Source of the DNA: Hippophae tibetana
Taxonomy: Eukaryota; Streptophyta; Magnoliopsida; Rosales; Elaeagnaceae
Length of the DNA stretch: 64,000 bases
Direction of reading: 5' to 3'
Assembly: GCA_037013495.1 (NCBI GenBank)
Contig: CM072801.1
Coordinates: forward strand, 70,665,816 to 70,729,815
This document shows positions 11,751 to 25,862 of this stretch, piece after piece. Under the pieces are notes generated by a model. That model had not been told where the DNA came from. It saw nothing but the letters and a program-made list of their open reading frames with translations, and did no database searches. How positions within the stretch are numbered: position 1 is the first letter of the stretch; each line of letters begins with the position of its first letter. A program made the position numbers and the translations under genes.

Positions 11751-14645
11751 TGATCACATAAATAAAGATACCTTGGTCAGCAAAAATATGTCTTTTACAT
11801 ATTTATTGAATAAAATAGAAAGTAAGTAAAACGGAAATTTGTGATAAAAACATAAACCCTCTATAAGTGATGTAAACGATGGAATTTGGTTACACAAAAC
11901 AGGTTCTCTAGCGTGGCCAAAATTAATCATGTGAATCGATACGAGCTTCGCTGTTATATATTATAATAGTCTTTATGATACCTCAGTCTAGAGTTATTGT
12001 CTATTAAAGTTGAAAATTCGATATATCAAATGTTTTGTTATTTTTTAACAAGTTAACAGTAACCCCTTTCCTGTTCTCTCCTCTTAAATTTTTTGGAAGA
12101 ATAGAGATTTATTGATCACATAAATAAAGATCCCTTGTTCAGAACAAATATCTCTTTTACATATCAATAGATAAAATCGAAAGTAAGTAAAACGGAAATG
12201 TGTGACAAAAACATAAACCCTCGATAAGTGATGTAAAGGATGAAATTTGGTTACAGAAATCAGGTTCTCTTGCGTGGCCAAAATTAATCGTGTGATTCGA
12301 TACGAGCTTCGATGTTATATATTATAATAGTCTTTAAGATACCTCAGTCTAGAGTTATGGTCGATTAAAGTTGAAAATTCGATATATCAAATGTTTTGTT
12401 ATTTTTGAACAAGTGAACAGTAACCATTTTCGTTTTATCTTTTCTTAAATTATTTAGGGAGAATAGAGAATTATTGATCACATAAATATAGATCCTTACT
12501 CGGCACAAATATCTCTCTTACAGATCTATTGAATAAAATCGAAAGTAAGTAAAACGGAAATTTGTGACAAAAACATAAACCCTCGATAAGTGATGTAAAC
12601 GATGGAATTTGGTTACAGAAATCAGGTTATCTTGCGTGGCCAAAATTAATCGTGTGAATCGATACGAGCTTCAATGTTATATATTATAATAGTCGTTATG
12701 ATACCTCAGTCTAGAGTTATTGTCGATTAAAGTTGAAAATTCGATATATCAAATGTTTTGTTATTTTTTAACAAGTTAACAGTAACCCCTTTCCTGTTTT
12801 CTCCTCTTAAATTTTTGGAAGAATAGAGAATTATTGATCACATAAATAAAGATCCCTTACTCGGCACAAATATCTCTCTTACAAATCTATTGAATAAAAT
12901 CGAAAGTATGTAAAACAGTAATTTGTGCCAAAAACATAAAACCCTCGATAAGTGATGTAAACGATGGAATTTGGTTACAGAAATCAGGTTCCCAAACGAG
13001 GCCAAAACTAATATTGTGAATCGATTCGAGCTTCGATGTGATATATTATAATAGTCGTTAAGATACTTCAGTCTAGAGTTATTGTCGATTAAAGTTGAAA
13101 ATTCGATATATCAAATGTTTTGTGATTTTTTAACAAGGTAATAGTAACCCCTTTCCTGTTCTCTCCTCTTAAATTTTTTGGGATAATAGAGAATTATTGA
13201 TCACATAAATAAAGATCCCTTACTCGGCACAAATATCTCTCTTACAAATCTATTGAATAAAATCGAAAGTATGTAAAACAGTAATTTGGGCCAAAAACAT
13301 AAAACCCTCGATAATTGATGTAAACGATGGAATTTGGTTAGAGAAATCAGGTTCCCAAATGAGGCCAAAACTAATCTTGTGAATCGAAACCAGCTTCGAT
13401 GTGATATATTAAAATAGTCGTTAAGATACTTCAGTCTAGAGTTATTGTCGATTAAAGTTGAAAATTCGATATATCAAATGTTTTGTTATTTTTTAACAAG
13501 TTAACAGTAACCCCTTTCCTATTCTCTCCTCATAAATTTATTGGAAGATTAGAGATTTATGGATCACATAAATAAAGATCCCTTGTTCAGCCCAAATATC
13601 TCTTTTACATATCTATGGAATAAAATCGAAAGTAAGTAAAACGGAAATGTGTGACAAAAACATAAACCCTCGATAAGTGATGTAAAGGATGGAATTTGGT
13701 TACAGAAATCAGGTTCTCTTGCGTGGCCAAAATTAATCGTGTGATTCGATACGAGCTTCGATGTTATATATTATAATAGTCTTTAATATACCTCAGTCTA
13801 GAGTTATGGTCGATTAAAGTTGAAAATTCGATATATCAAATGTTTTCTTATTTTTGAACAAGTGAACAGTAACCACTTTCGTTTTCTCTTTTCTTAAATT
13901 ATTTAGGGAGAATAGAGAATTATTGATCACATAAATAAAGATCCTTACTCGGCACAAATATCTCTCTTACAGATCTATTGAATAAAATCGAAAGTAAGTA
14001 AAACGGAAATATGTGACAAAAACATAAACCCTCGATAAGTGATGTAAACGATGCAATTTGGTTACAGAAATCAGGTTCTCTAGTGTGGCCAAAACTAATC
14101 GTGTGAGTCGATACGAGCTTCGATGTGATATATTATAATACTCGTTAAGATACCTCAGTCTAGAGTTATTGTCTATTAAAGTTGAAAATTCGATATATCA
14201 AATGTTTTGTTATTTTTGTACAAGTTAACAGTAACCCGTTTCCTGTTCTCTCCTCTTAAATTTTTTGGAAGAATAGAGATTTATTGATCACATAAATAAA
14301 GATCCCTTGTTCAGAACAAATATCTCTTTTACATATCAATGGATTAAATCGAAAGTAAGTAAAACGGAAATGTGTGACAAAAACATAAACCCTCGATAAG
14401 TGATGTAAAGGATGGAATTTGGTTACAGAAATCAGGTTCTCTTGCGTGGCCAAAATTAATCGTGTGATTCGATACGAGCTTCGATGTTATATATCATAAT
14501 AGTCTTTAAGATACCTCAGTCTAGAGTTATTGTCGATTAAAGTTGAAAATTCGAGATATCAAATGTTTTGTTATTTTTTAACAAGTTAACAATAACCTCT
14601 TTCTTGTTCTCTCCTCTTAAATTGTTTGGAAGAATAAAGAATTAT
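11751..14645. repeat. Left-domain block C-D-B-A-A'-D2-B*-D
   Basis: Anchors at 11,751 C, 12,113 D, 12,475 B, 12,835 A, 13,198 A', 13,561 D2, 13,924 B* and 14,285 D. The first four monomers duplicate 3,426-4,873. A 1-bp deletion in the T run (AAATTTTTGG) before the 12,835 anchor shortens that interval to 360 bp. The A' copy resembles 529 more than 4,874 (it keeps AAATCTATTG and CGAAAGTATG), so this copy is a mosaic. No internal short period. Confidence 0.85.
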
Positions 14646-17600
14646 TGATCACATAAATAAAGATCCCTTACTCGGAACAAATATCTCTCTTACAAATCTA
14701 TTGAATAAAATCGAAAGTATGTAAAACAGTAATTTGTGCCAAAAACATAAAACCCTCGATAAGTGATGTAAACGATGGAATTTGGTTACAGAAATCAGGT
14801 TCCGAAACGAGGCCAAAACTAATCATGTGAATCGATTCGAGCTTCGATGTGATATATTATAATAGTCGTTAAGATACTTCAGTCTAGAGTTATTGTCGAT
14901 TAAAGTTGAAAATTCGATATATCAAATGATTTGTTATTTTTTAACAAGTTAACAGTAACCCCTTTCCTATTCTCTCCTCATAAATTTTTTGGAAGATTAG
15001 AGATTTATTGATCACATAAATAAAGATCCCTTGTTCAGCCCAAATATCTCTTTTACATATCTATGGAATAAAATCGAAAGTAAGTAAAACGGAAATGTGT
15101 GACAAAAACATAAACCCTCGATAAGTGATGTAAAGGATGGAATTTGGTTACAGAAATCAGGTTCTCTTGCGTGGCCAAAATTAATCGTGTGATTCGATAC
15201 GAGCTTCGATGTTATATATTATAATAGTCTTTAAGATACCTCAGTCTAGAGTTATGGTCTATTAAAGTTGAAAATTCGATATATCAAATGTTTTGTTATT
15301 TTTGAACAAGTGAACAGTAACCACTTTCGTTTTCTCTTTTCTTAAATTATTTAGGGAGAATAGAGAATTATTGATCACATAAATAAAGATCCTTACTCGG
15401 CACAAATATCTCTCTTACAGATGTATTGAATAAAATCGAAAGTAAGTAAAACGGAAATATGTGACAAAAACATAAACCGTCGATAAGTGATGTAAACGAT
15501 GCAATTTGGTTACAGAAATCAGGTTCTCTAGTGTGGCCAAAACTAATCGTGTGAGTCGATACGAGCTTCGATGTGATATATTATAATACTCGTTAAGATA
15601 CCTCAGTCTAGAGTTATTGTCTATTAAAGTTGAAAATTCGATATATCAAATGTTTTGTTATTTTTGTACAAGTTAACAGTAACCCGTTTCCTGTTCTCTC
15701 CTCTTAAATTTTTTGGAAGAATAGAGAGTTATTGATCACATAAATAAAGATACCTTGGTCAGCAAAAATATGTCTTTCACATATTTATTGAATAAAATAG
15801 AAAGTAAGTAAAACGGAAATTTGTGATAAAAACATAAACCCTCTATAAGTGATGTAAACGATGGAATTTGGTTACACAAATCAGGTTCTCTAGCGTGGCC
15901 AAAATTAATCAGTTGAATCGATACGAGCTTCGCTGTTATATATTATAATAGTCTTTATGATACCTTAGTCTAGAGTTATTGTCTATTAAAGTTGAAAATT
16001 CGATATATCAAATGTTTTGTTATTTTTTAACAAGTTAACAGTAACCCCTTTCCTGTTCTCTCCTCTTAAATTTTTTGGAAGAATAGAGATTTATTGATCA
16101 CATTAATAAAGATCCCTTGTTCAGAACAAATATCTCTTTTACATATCAATGGATAAAATCGAAAGTAAGTAAAACGGAAATGTGTGACAAAAACATAAAC
16201 CCTCGATAAGTGATGTAAAGGATGGAATTTGGTTACAGAAATCAGGTTCTCTTGCGTGGCCAAAATTAATCGTGTGATTCGATACGATCTTTGATGTTAT
16301 ATATTATAATAGTCTTTAAGATACATCAGTCTAGAGTTATGGTCGATTAAAGTTGAAAATTCGATATATCAAATGTTTTGTTATTTTTGAACAAGTGAAC
16401 AGTAACCACTTTCGTTTTCTCTTTCCTTAAATTATTTAGGGAGAATAGAGAATTATTGATCACATAAATAAAGATCCTTACTCGGCACAAATATCTCTCT
16501 TACAGATCTATTGAATAAAATCGAAAGTAAGTAAAACGGAAATTGGTGACAAAAACATAAACCCTCGATAAGTGATGTAAACGATGGAATTTGGTTACAG
16601 AAATCAGGTTCTCTATCGTGGAAAAAACTAATCGTGTGAATCGATACGAGCTTCGATGTGATATATTATAATAGTCGTTAAGATACCTCAGTCTAGAGTT
16701 ATTGTCTATTAAAGTTGAAAATTCGATATATCAAATGTTTTGTTATTTTTTAACAAGTTAACAGGAACCCCTTTCCTCTTCTCTCCTCTTAAATTTTTTG
16801 GAAGAATAGAGAGTTATTGATCACATAAATAAAGATCCTTTGTTCAGCCCAAATATCTCTTTTACATATCTATTGAATAAAATCGAAAGTAAGTAAAACG
16901 GAAATGTGTGACAAAAACATAAACCCTCTATAAGTGATGTAAACGATGGAATTTGGTTACACAAATCAGGTTCTCTAGCGTGGCCAAAATTAATCATGTG
17001 AATCGATACGAGCTTCGCTGTTATATATTATAATAGTCTTTATGATACCTCATTCTAGAGTTATTGTCTATTAAAGTTGAAAATTCGATATATCAAATGT
17101 TTTGTTATTTTTTTACAAGTTAAAAGTAACCCCTTTCCTGTTCTCTCCTCTTAAATTTTTTTGAAGAATAGAGATTTATTGATCGCATAAATAAAGATCC
17201 CTTGGTAAGAAAAAATATGTCTTTTACATATCTATTGAATAAAATCGAAAGTAAGTAAAACGGAAATTTGTGATAAAAACATAAACCCTCGATAAGTGAT
17301 GTAAACGATGGAATTTGGTTACAGAAATCAGGTTCTCTTGCGTGGCCAAAATTAATCGTGTGATTCGATACGAGCTTCGATGGTATATATTATAATAGTC
17401 TTTAAGATACCTCAGTCTATAGTTATGGTCGATTAAAGTTTAAAATTCGATATATCAAATGTTTTGTTATTTTTGAACAAGTGAACAGTAACCACTTTCG
17501 TTTTCTCTTTCCATAAATTATTTAGGGAGAATAGAGAATTATTGATCACATAAATAAAGATCCTTACTCGGCACAAATATCTCTCTTACAGATCTATTGA

Positions 17601-18266
17601 ATAAAATCGAAAGTAAGTAAAACGGAAATTTGTGATAAAAACATAAACCCTCGATAAGTGATGTAAACGATGGAATTTGGTTACAGAAATCAGGTTCTCT
17701 TGCGTGGCCAAAATTAATCGTGTGATTCGATACGAGCTTCGATGTTATATATTTTAATAGTCTTTAAGATACCTCAGTCTAGAGTTATTGTCGATTAAAG
17801 TTGAAAATTCGAGATATCAAATGTTTTGTAATTTTTAAACAAGTTAACAGTAACCCCTTTCTTGTTCTCTCCTCTTAAATTGTTTGGAAGAATAAAGAAT
17901 TATTGATCACATAAATAAAGATCCCTTACTCGGCACAAATATCTCTCTTACAAATCTATTGAATAAAATCGAAAGTATGTAAAACAGTAATTTGTGCCAA
18001 AAACATAAAACCCTCGATAAGTGATGTAAACGATGGAATTTGGTTACAGAAATCAGGTTCCGAAACGAGGCCAAAACTAATCATGTGAATCGATTCGAGC
18101 TTCGATGTGATATATTATAATAGTCGTTAAGATACTTCAGTCTAGAGTTATTGTCGATTAAAGTTGAAAATTCGATATATCAAATGATTTGTTATTTTTT
18201 AACAAGTTAACAGTAACCCCTTTCCTATTCTCTCCTCATAAATTTTTTGGAAGATTAGAGATTTAT
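14646..18266. repeat. Transition zone: A-D2-B*-C-D-Bm-E-F-B-A
   Basis: Anchors at 14,646 A, 15,009 D2, 15,372 B*, 15,733 C, 16,095 D, 16,457 Bm, 16,818 E, 17,180 F, 17,543 B and 17,904 A. The right-domain types Bm, E and F appear here for the first time. A and D2 repeat at an offset of 3,258 bp (nine monomers): both A copies share TCGAGATATCAAATG, ATTGTTTGG, GAATAAAG and CCGAAACGAGG. Confidence 0.87.
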
Positions 18267-21162
18267 TGATCACATAAATAAAGATCCCTTGTTCAGCCCA
18301 AATATCTCTTTTACATATCTATGGAATAAAATCGAAAGTAAGTAAAACGGAAATGTGTGACAAAAACATAAACCCTCGATAAGTGATGTAAAGGATGGAA
18401 TTTGGTTACAGAAATCAGGTTCTCTTGCGTGGCCAAAATTAATCGTGTGATTCGATACGAGCTTCGATGTTATATATTATAATAGTCTTTAAGATACCTC
18501 AGTCTAGAGTTATGGTCTATTATAGTTGAAAATTCGATATATCAAATGTTTTGTTATTTTTGAACAAGTGAACAGTAACCACTTTCGTTTTCTCTTTTCT
18601 TAAATTATTTAGGGAGAATAGAGAATTATTGATCACATAAATAAAGATCCTTACTCGGCACAAATATCTCTCTTACAGATGTATTGAATAAAATCGAAAG
18701 TAAGTAAAACGGAAATTTGTGACAAAAACATAAACCCTCGATAAGTGATGTAAACGATGGAATTTGGTTACAGAAATCAGGTTCTCTTGCGTGGCCAAAA
18801 TTATTCGTGTGAATCGATACGAGCTTCGATGTTATATATTATAATAGTCGTTAAGATACCTCAGTCTAGAGTTATTGTTGATTAAAGTTGAAAATTCGAT
18901 ATATCAAATGTTTTGTTATTTTTTAACAAGTTAACAGTAACCCCTTTCCTATTCTCTCCTCATAAATTTTTTGGAAGATTAGAGATTTATTGATCACATA
19001 AATAAAGATCCCTTGTTCAGCCCAAATATCTCTTTTACATATCTATGGAATAAAATCGAAAGTAAGTAAAACGGAAATGTGTGACAAAAACATAAACCCT
19101 CGATAAGTGATGTAAAGGATGGAATTTGGTTACAGAAATCAGGTTCTCTTGCGTGGCCAAAATTAATCGTGTGATTCGATACGAGCTTCGATGTTATATA
19201 TTATAATAGTCTTTAAGATACCTCAGTCTAGAGTTATGGTCGATTAAAGTTGAAAATTCGATATATCAAATGTTTTCTTATTTTTGAACAAGTGAACAGT
19301 AACCACTTTCGTTTTCTCTTTTCTTAAATTATTTAGGGAGAATAGAGAATTATTGATCACATAAATAAAGATCCTTACTCGGCACAAATATCTCTCTTAC
19401 AGATCTATTGAATAAAATCGAAAGTAAGTAAAACGGAAATATGTGACAAAAACATAAACCCTCGATAAGTGATGTAAACGATGCAATTTGGTTACAGAAA
19501 TCAGGTTCTCTAGTGTGGCCAAAACTAATCGTGTGAGTCGATACGAGCTTCGATGTGATATATTATAATACTCGTTAAGATACCTCAGTCTAGAGTTATT
19601 GTCTATTAAAGTTGAAAATTCGATATATCAAATGTTTTGTTATTTTTTAACAAGTTAACAGTAACCCCTTTCCTATTCTCTCCTCATAAATTTTTTGGAA
19701 GATTAGAGATTTATTGATCACATAAATAAAGATCCCTTGTTCAGCCCAAATATCTCTTTTACATATCTATGGAATAAAATCGAAAGTAAGTAAAACGGAA
19801 ATGTGTGACAAAAACATAAACCCTCGATAAGTGATGTAAAGGATGGAATTTGGTTACAGAAATCAGGTTCTCTTGCGTGGCCAAAATTAATCGTGTGATT
19901 CGATACGAGCTTCGATGTTATATATTATAATAGTCTTTAAGATACCTCAGTCTAGAGTTATGGTCGATTAAAGTTGAAAATTCGATATATCAAATGTTTT
20001 CTTATTTTTGAACAAGTGAACAGTAACCACTTTCGTTTTCTCTTTTCTTAAATTATTTAGGGAGAATAGAGAATTATTGATCACATTAATAAAGATCCTT
20101 ACTCGGCACAAATATCTCTCTTACAGATCTATTGAATAAAATCGAAAGTAAGTAAAACGGAAATATGTGACAAAAACATAAACCCTCGATAAGTGATGTA
20201 AACGATGCAATTTGGTTACAGAAATCAGGTTCTCTAGTGTGGCCAAAACTAATCGTGTGAGTCGATACGAGCTTCGATGTGATATATTATAATACTCGTT
20301 AAGATACCTCAGTCTAGAGTTATTGTCTATTAAAGTTGAAAATTCGATATATCAAATGTTTTGTTATTTTTGTACAAGTTAATAGTAACCCCTTTCCTAT
20401 TCTCTCCTCATAAATTTTTTGGAAGATTAGAGATTTATTGATCACATAAATAAAGATCCCTTGTTCAGCCCATATATCTCTTTTACATATCTATGGAATA
20501 AAATCGAAAGTAAGTAAAACGGAAATGTGTGACAAAAACATAAACCCTCGATAAGTAATGTAAAGGATGGAATTTGGTTACAGAAATCAGGTTCTCTTGC
20601 GTGGCCAAAATTAATCGTGTGATTCGATACGAGCTTCGATGTTATATATTATAATAGTCTTTAAGATACCTCAGTCTAGAGTTATGGTCGATTAAAGTTG
20701 AAAATTCGATATATCAAATGTTTTCTTATTTTTGAACAAGTGAACAGTAACCACTTTCGTTTTCTCTTTTCTTAAATTATTTAGGGAGAATAGAGAATTA
20801 TTGATCACATAAATAAAGATCCTTACTCGGCACAAATATCTCTCTTACAGATCTATTGAATAAAATCGAGAGTAAGTAAAACGGAAATATGTGACAAAAA
20901 CATAAACCCTCGATAAGTGATGTAAACGATGCAATTTGGTTACAGAAATCAGGTTCTCTAGTGTGGCCAAAACTAATCGTGTGAGTCGATACGAGCTTCG
21001 ATGTGATATATTATAATACTCGTTAAGATACCTCAGTCTAGAGTTATTGTCTATTAAAGTTGAAAATTCGATATATCAAATGTTTTGTTATTTTTGTACA
21101 AGTTAACAGTAACCCGTTTCCTGTTCTCTCCTCTTAAATTTTTTGGAAGAATAGAGAGTTAT
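18267..21162. repeat. Dimer HOR D2-B/B*, four copies of 724 bp
   Basis: Anchors at 18,267, 18,630, 18,991, 19,354, 19,715, 20,078, 20,439 and 20,802; each dimer is exactly 724 bp (363 + 361). The first B (18,630) has CAGATGTATTG, AATTTGTGAC and CTTGCGTGGCC, like 1,254, and the other three are B*. The D2 copies are near identical apart from scattered single changes such as CCCATATATC at 20,439. Confidence 0.9.
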
Positions 21163-22246
21163 TGATCACATAAATAAAGATACCTTGGTCAGCAAAAATA
21201 TGTCTTTTACATATTTATTGAATAAAATAGAAAATAAGTAAAACGGAAATTTGTGATAAAAACATAAACCCTCTATAAGTGATGTAAACGATGGAATTTG
21301 GTTACACAAATCAGGTTCTCTAGCGTGGCCAAAATTAATCAGTTGAATCGATACGAGCTTCGCTGTTATATATTATAATAGTCTTTATGATACCTCAGTC
21401 TAGAGTTATTGTCTATTAAAGTTGAAAATTCGATATATCAAATGTTTTGTTATTTTTTAACTAGTTAACAGTAACCCCTTTCCTGTTCTCTCCTCTTAAA
21501 TTTTTTGGAAGAATAGAGATTTATTGATCACATAAATAAAGATCCCTTGTTCAGAACAAATATCTCTTTTACATATCAATGGATAAAATCGAAAGTAAGT
21601 AAAACGGAAATGTGTGACAAAAACATAAACCCTCGATAATGATGTAAAGGATGGAATTTGGTTATAGAAATCAGGTTCTCTTGCGTGGCCAAAATTAATC
21701 GTGTGATTCGATACGATCTTCGATGTTATATATTATAATAGTCTTTAAGATACCTCAGTCTAGAGTTATTGTCTATTAAAGTTGAAAATTCGATATATCA
21801 ACTGTTTTGTTATTTTTTAACAAGTTAACAGGAACCCCTTTCCTCTTCTCTCCTCTTAAATTTTTTGGAAGAATAGAGAGTTATTGATCACATAAATAAA
21901 GATCCTTTGTTCAGCCCAAATATCTCTTTTACATATCTATTGAATAAAATCGAAAGTAAGTAAAACGGAAATGTGTGACAAAAACATAAACCCTCTATAA
22001 GTGATGTAAACGATGGAATTTGGTTACACAAATCAGGTTCTGTAGCGTGTCCAAAATTAATCATGTGAATCGATACGAGCTTCGCTGTTATATATTATAA
22101 TAGGCTTTAAGATACCTCAATCTAGAGTTATTGTCTATTAAAGTTGAAAATTCGATATATCAAATGTTTTGTTATTTTTTAACAAGTTAACAGTAACTCG
22201 TTTCCTGTTCTCTCCTCTTAAATTTTTTGGAAGAATAGAGAGTTAT
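21163..22246. repeat. Transition block C-D-E
   Basis: Anchors at 21,163 C, 21,525 D and 21,885 E. C and D match 15,733-16,456 at an offset of 5,430 bp: both share AATCAGTTG and GATACGATCTT. The D interval is 360 bp because GATAAGTGATG has become GATAATGATG (with a further length change). The E copy has GTAGCGTGTCC and is followed by the TAGGCTTTAAG form. Confidence 0.82.
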
Positions 22247-23692
22247 TGATCACATAAATAAAGATACCTTGGTCAGCAAAAATATGTCTTTTACATATTT
22301 ATTGAATAAAATAGAAAGTAAGTAAAATGGAAATTTGTGACAAAAATATAAACCCTCTATAAGTGATGTAAACGATGGAATTTGGTTACAGAAATCAGGT
22401 TCTCTAGGGTGGCCAAAATTAATCGTGTGAATCGATACGAGCTTCGATGTTATATATTATAATAGCCTTTAAGATACCTCAGTCTAAAGTTATTGTCTAT
22501 TAAAGTTGAAAATTCGATATATCAAATGTTTTGTTATTTTTGAACAAGTTAACAGTAACCCCTTTCCAGTTCTCTCCTCTTAAATTTTTTGGAAGAATAG
22601 AGAGTTATTGATCACATAAATAAAGATCCTTACTCGGAACAAATATCTCTCTTACAGATCTATTGAATAAAATCGAAAGTAAGTAAAACGGAAATTTGTG
22701 ACAAAAATATAAACCCTCGATAAGTGATGTAAACGATGGAATTTGGTTACAGAAATCAGGTTCTCTATCGTGGAAAAAACTAATCGTGTGAATCGATACG
22801 AGCTTCGATGTGATATATTGTAATAGTCGTTAAGATACCTCAGTCTAGAGTTATTGTCTATTAAAGTTGAAAATTCGATATATCAAATGTTTTGTTATTT
22901 TTTAACAAGTTAACAGTAACTCGTTTCCTGTTCTCTCCCCTTAAATTTTTTGGAAGAATAGAGTGTTATTGATCACATAAATAAAGATACCTTGGTCAGC
23001 AAAAATATGTCTTTTACATATTTATTGAATAAAATAGAAAGTAAGTAAAATGGAAATTTGTGACAAAAATATAAACCCTCTATAAGTGATGTAAACGATG
23101 GAATTTGGTTACAGAAATCAGGTTCTCTAGGGTGGCCAAAATTAATCGTGTGAATCGATACGAGCTTCGATGTTATATATTATAATAGCCTTTAAGATAC
23201 CTCAGTCTAAAGTTATTGTCTATTAAAGTTGAAAATTCGATATATCAAATGTTTTGTTATTTTTGAACAAGTTAACAGTAACCCCTTTCCAGTTCTCTCC
23301 TCTTAAATTTTTTGGAAGAATAGAGAGTTATTGATCACATAAATAAAGATCCTTACTCGGAACAAATATCTCTCTTACAGATCTATTGAATAAAATCGAA
23401 AGTAAGTAAAACGGAAATTTGTGACAAAAATATAAACCCTCGATAAGTGATGTAAACGATGGAATTTGGTTACAGAAATCAGGTTCTCTATCGTGGAAAA
23501 AACTAATCGTGTGAATCGATACGAGCTTCGATGTGATATATTGTAATAGTCGTTAAGATACCTCAGTCTAGAGTTATTGTCTATTAAAGTTGAAAATTCG
23601 ATATATCAAATGTTTTGTTATTTTTTAACAAGTTAACAGGAACCCCTTTCCTCTTCTCTCCTCTTAAATTTTTTGGAAGAATAGAGAGTTAT
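22247..23692. repeat. Dimer C-B2, two copies of 723 bp, lacking TTTAGGG
   Basis: Anchors at 22,247 C, 22,609 B2, 22,970 C and 23,332 B2. Both C copies share AACTCGTTTCCTG, AAAATGG and CTAGGGTGGCC. B2 is a hybrid: a non-B upstream arm (TTCCAGTTCTCTCC, TTTTTTGGAAG) joined to a B-like downstream arm with CTTACTCGGAAC, CAGATCTATTG and ATCGTGGAAAA. The two dimers differ by very few bases (for example GAGAG versus GAGTG before the anchor), so duplication was recent. Confidence 0.87.
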
Positions 23693-25862
23693 TGATCACA
23701 TAAATAAAGATCCTTTGTTCAGCCCAAATATCTCTTTTACATATCTATTGAATAAAATCGAAAGTAAGTAAAACGGAAATGTGTGACAAAAACATAAACC
23801 CTCTATAAGTGATGTAAACGATGGAATTTGGTTACACAAATCAGGTTCTCTAGCGTGTCCAAAATTAATCATGTGAATCGATACGAGCTTCGCTGTTATA
23901 TATTATAATAGTCTTTATGATACCTCAGTCTAGAGTTATTGTCTATTAAAGTTGAAAATTCGATATATCAAATGTTTTGTTATTTTTTAACAAGTTAAAA
24001 GTAACCCCTTTCCTATTCTCTCCTCTTAAATTTTTTTGAAGAATAGAGATTTATTGATCGCATAAATAAAGATCCCTTGGTCAGAAAAAATATGTATTTT
24101 ACATATCTATTGAATAAAATCGAAAGTAAGTAAAACAGAAATTTGTGATAAAAACATAAACCCTCGATAAGTGATGTAAACGATGGAATTTGGTTACAGA
24201 AATCAGGTTCTCTTGCGTGGCCAAAATTAATCGTGTGATTCGATACGAGCTTCGATGGTATATATTATAATAGTCTTTAAGATACCTCAGTCTAGAGTTA
24301 TGGTCGATTAAAGTTGAAAATTCGATATATCAAATGTTTTGTTATTTTTGAACAAGTGAACAGTAACCACTTTCGTTTTCTCTTCCATAAATTATTTAGG
24401 GAGAATAGAGAATTATTGATCACATAAATAAAGATCCTTACTCGGCACAAATATCTCTCTTACAGATCTATTGAATAAAATCGAAAGTAAGTAAAACGGA
24501 AATTTGTGACAAAAACATAAACTCTCGACAATTGATGTAAACGATGGAATTTGGTTACAGAAATCAGGTTCTCTATCGTGGAAAAAACTAATCGTGTGAA
24601 TCGATACGAGCTTCGATGTGATATATTGTAATAGTCGTTAAGATACCTCAGTCTAGAGTTATTGTCTATTAAAGTTGAAAATTCGATATATCAAATGTTT
24701 TGTTATTTTTTAACAAGTTAACAGGAACCCCTTTCCTCTTCTCTCCTCTTAAATTTTTTGGAAGAATAGAGAGTTATTGATCACATAAATAAAGATCCCT
24801 TGGTCAGAAAAAATATGTCTTTTACATATCTATTGAAAAAAATCGAAAGTAATTAAAACGGAAATTTGTGATAAAAACATAAACCCTCGATAAGTGATGT
24901 AAACGATGGAATTTGGTTACAGAAATCAGGTTCTCTAGCGTGGCCAAAATTAATCGTGTGAATCGATACGAGCTTCAATGTTATATATTATAATAGCCTT
25001 TAAGATACCTCAGTCTAAAGTTATTGTCTATTAAAGTTGAAAATTCGATATATCAAATGTTTTGTTATTTTTTAACAAGTTAACAGTAACCCCTTTCCTC
25101 TTCTCTCCTCTTAAATTTTTTGGAAGAATAGAGAGTTATTGATCACATAAATAAAGATCCCTCGGTCAGAAAAAATATGTCTTTTACATATCTATTGAAT
25201 AAAATCGAAAGTAAGTAAAACAGAAATTTGTGATAAAAACATAAACCCTCGATAAGTGATGTAAACGATGGAATTTGGTTACAGAAATGAGGTTCTCTAG
25301 GGTGGCCAAAATTAATCGTGTGAATCGATACGAGCTTCAATGTTATATATTATAATAGCCTTTAAGATACCTCAGTCTAAAGTTATTGTCTATTAAAGTT
25401 GAAAATTCGATATATCAAATGTTTTGTTATTTTTGAACAAGTTAACAGTAACCCCTTTCCAGTTCTCTCCTCTTAAATTTTTTGGAAGAATAAAGAGTTA
25501 TTGATCACATAAATAAAGATCCTTACTCGGAACAAATATCTCTCTTACAGATCTATTGAATAAAATCGAAAGTAAGTAAAACGGAAATTTGTGACAAAAA
25601 TATAAACCCTCGATAAGTGATGTAAACGATGGAATTTGGTTACAGAAATCAGGTTCTCTAGCGTGGCCAAAATTAATCGTGTGAATCGATACGAGCTTCA
25701 ATGTTATATATTATAATAGTCTTTAAGATACCTCAGTCTAGAGTTATTGTCTATGAAAGTTGAAAATTCGATATATCAACTGTTTTGTTATTTTTTAACA
25801 AGTTAACAGTAACCCTTTTCCTGTTCTCTCCTCTTAAATTTTTTGGAAGAATAGAGATTTAT
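23693..25862. repeat. Mixed block E-F-Bm-G-F-like-B2
   Basis: Anchors at 23,693 E, 24,055 F, 24,417 Bm, 24,778 G, 25,140 F-like and 25,502 B2. Private changes include CTCTCGACAATTG in the Bm copy and CCCTCGGTCAG with GAAATGAGG in the F-like copy. No short period is visible. Minus-strand open frames at 25,143-25,340 and 25,498-25,701 start at TTG and are judged non-coding. Confidence 0.82.
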
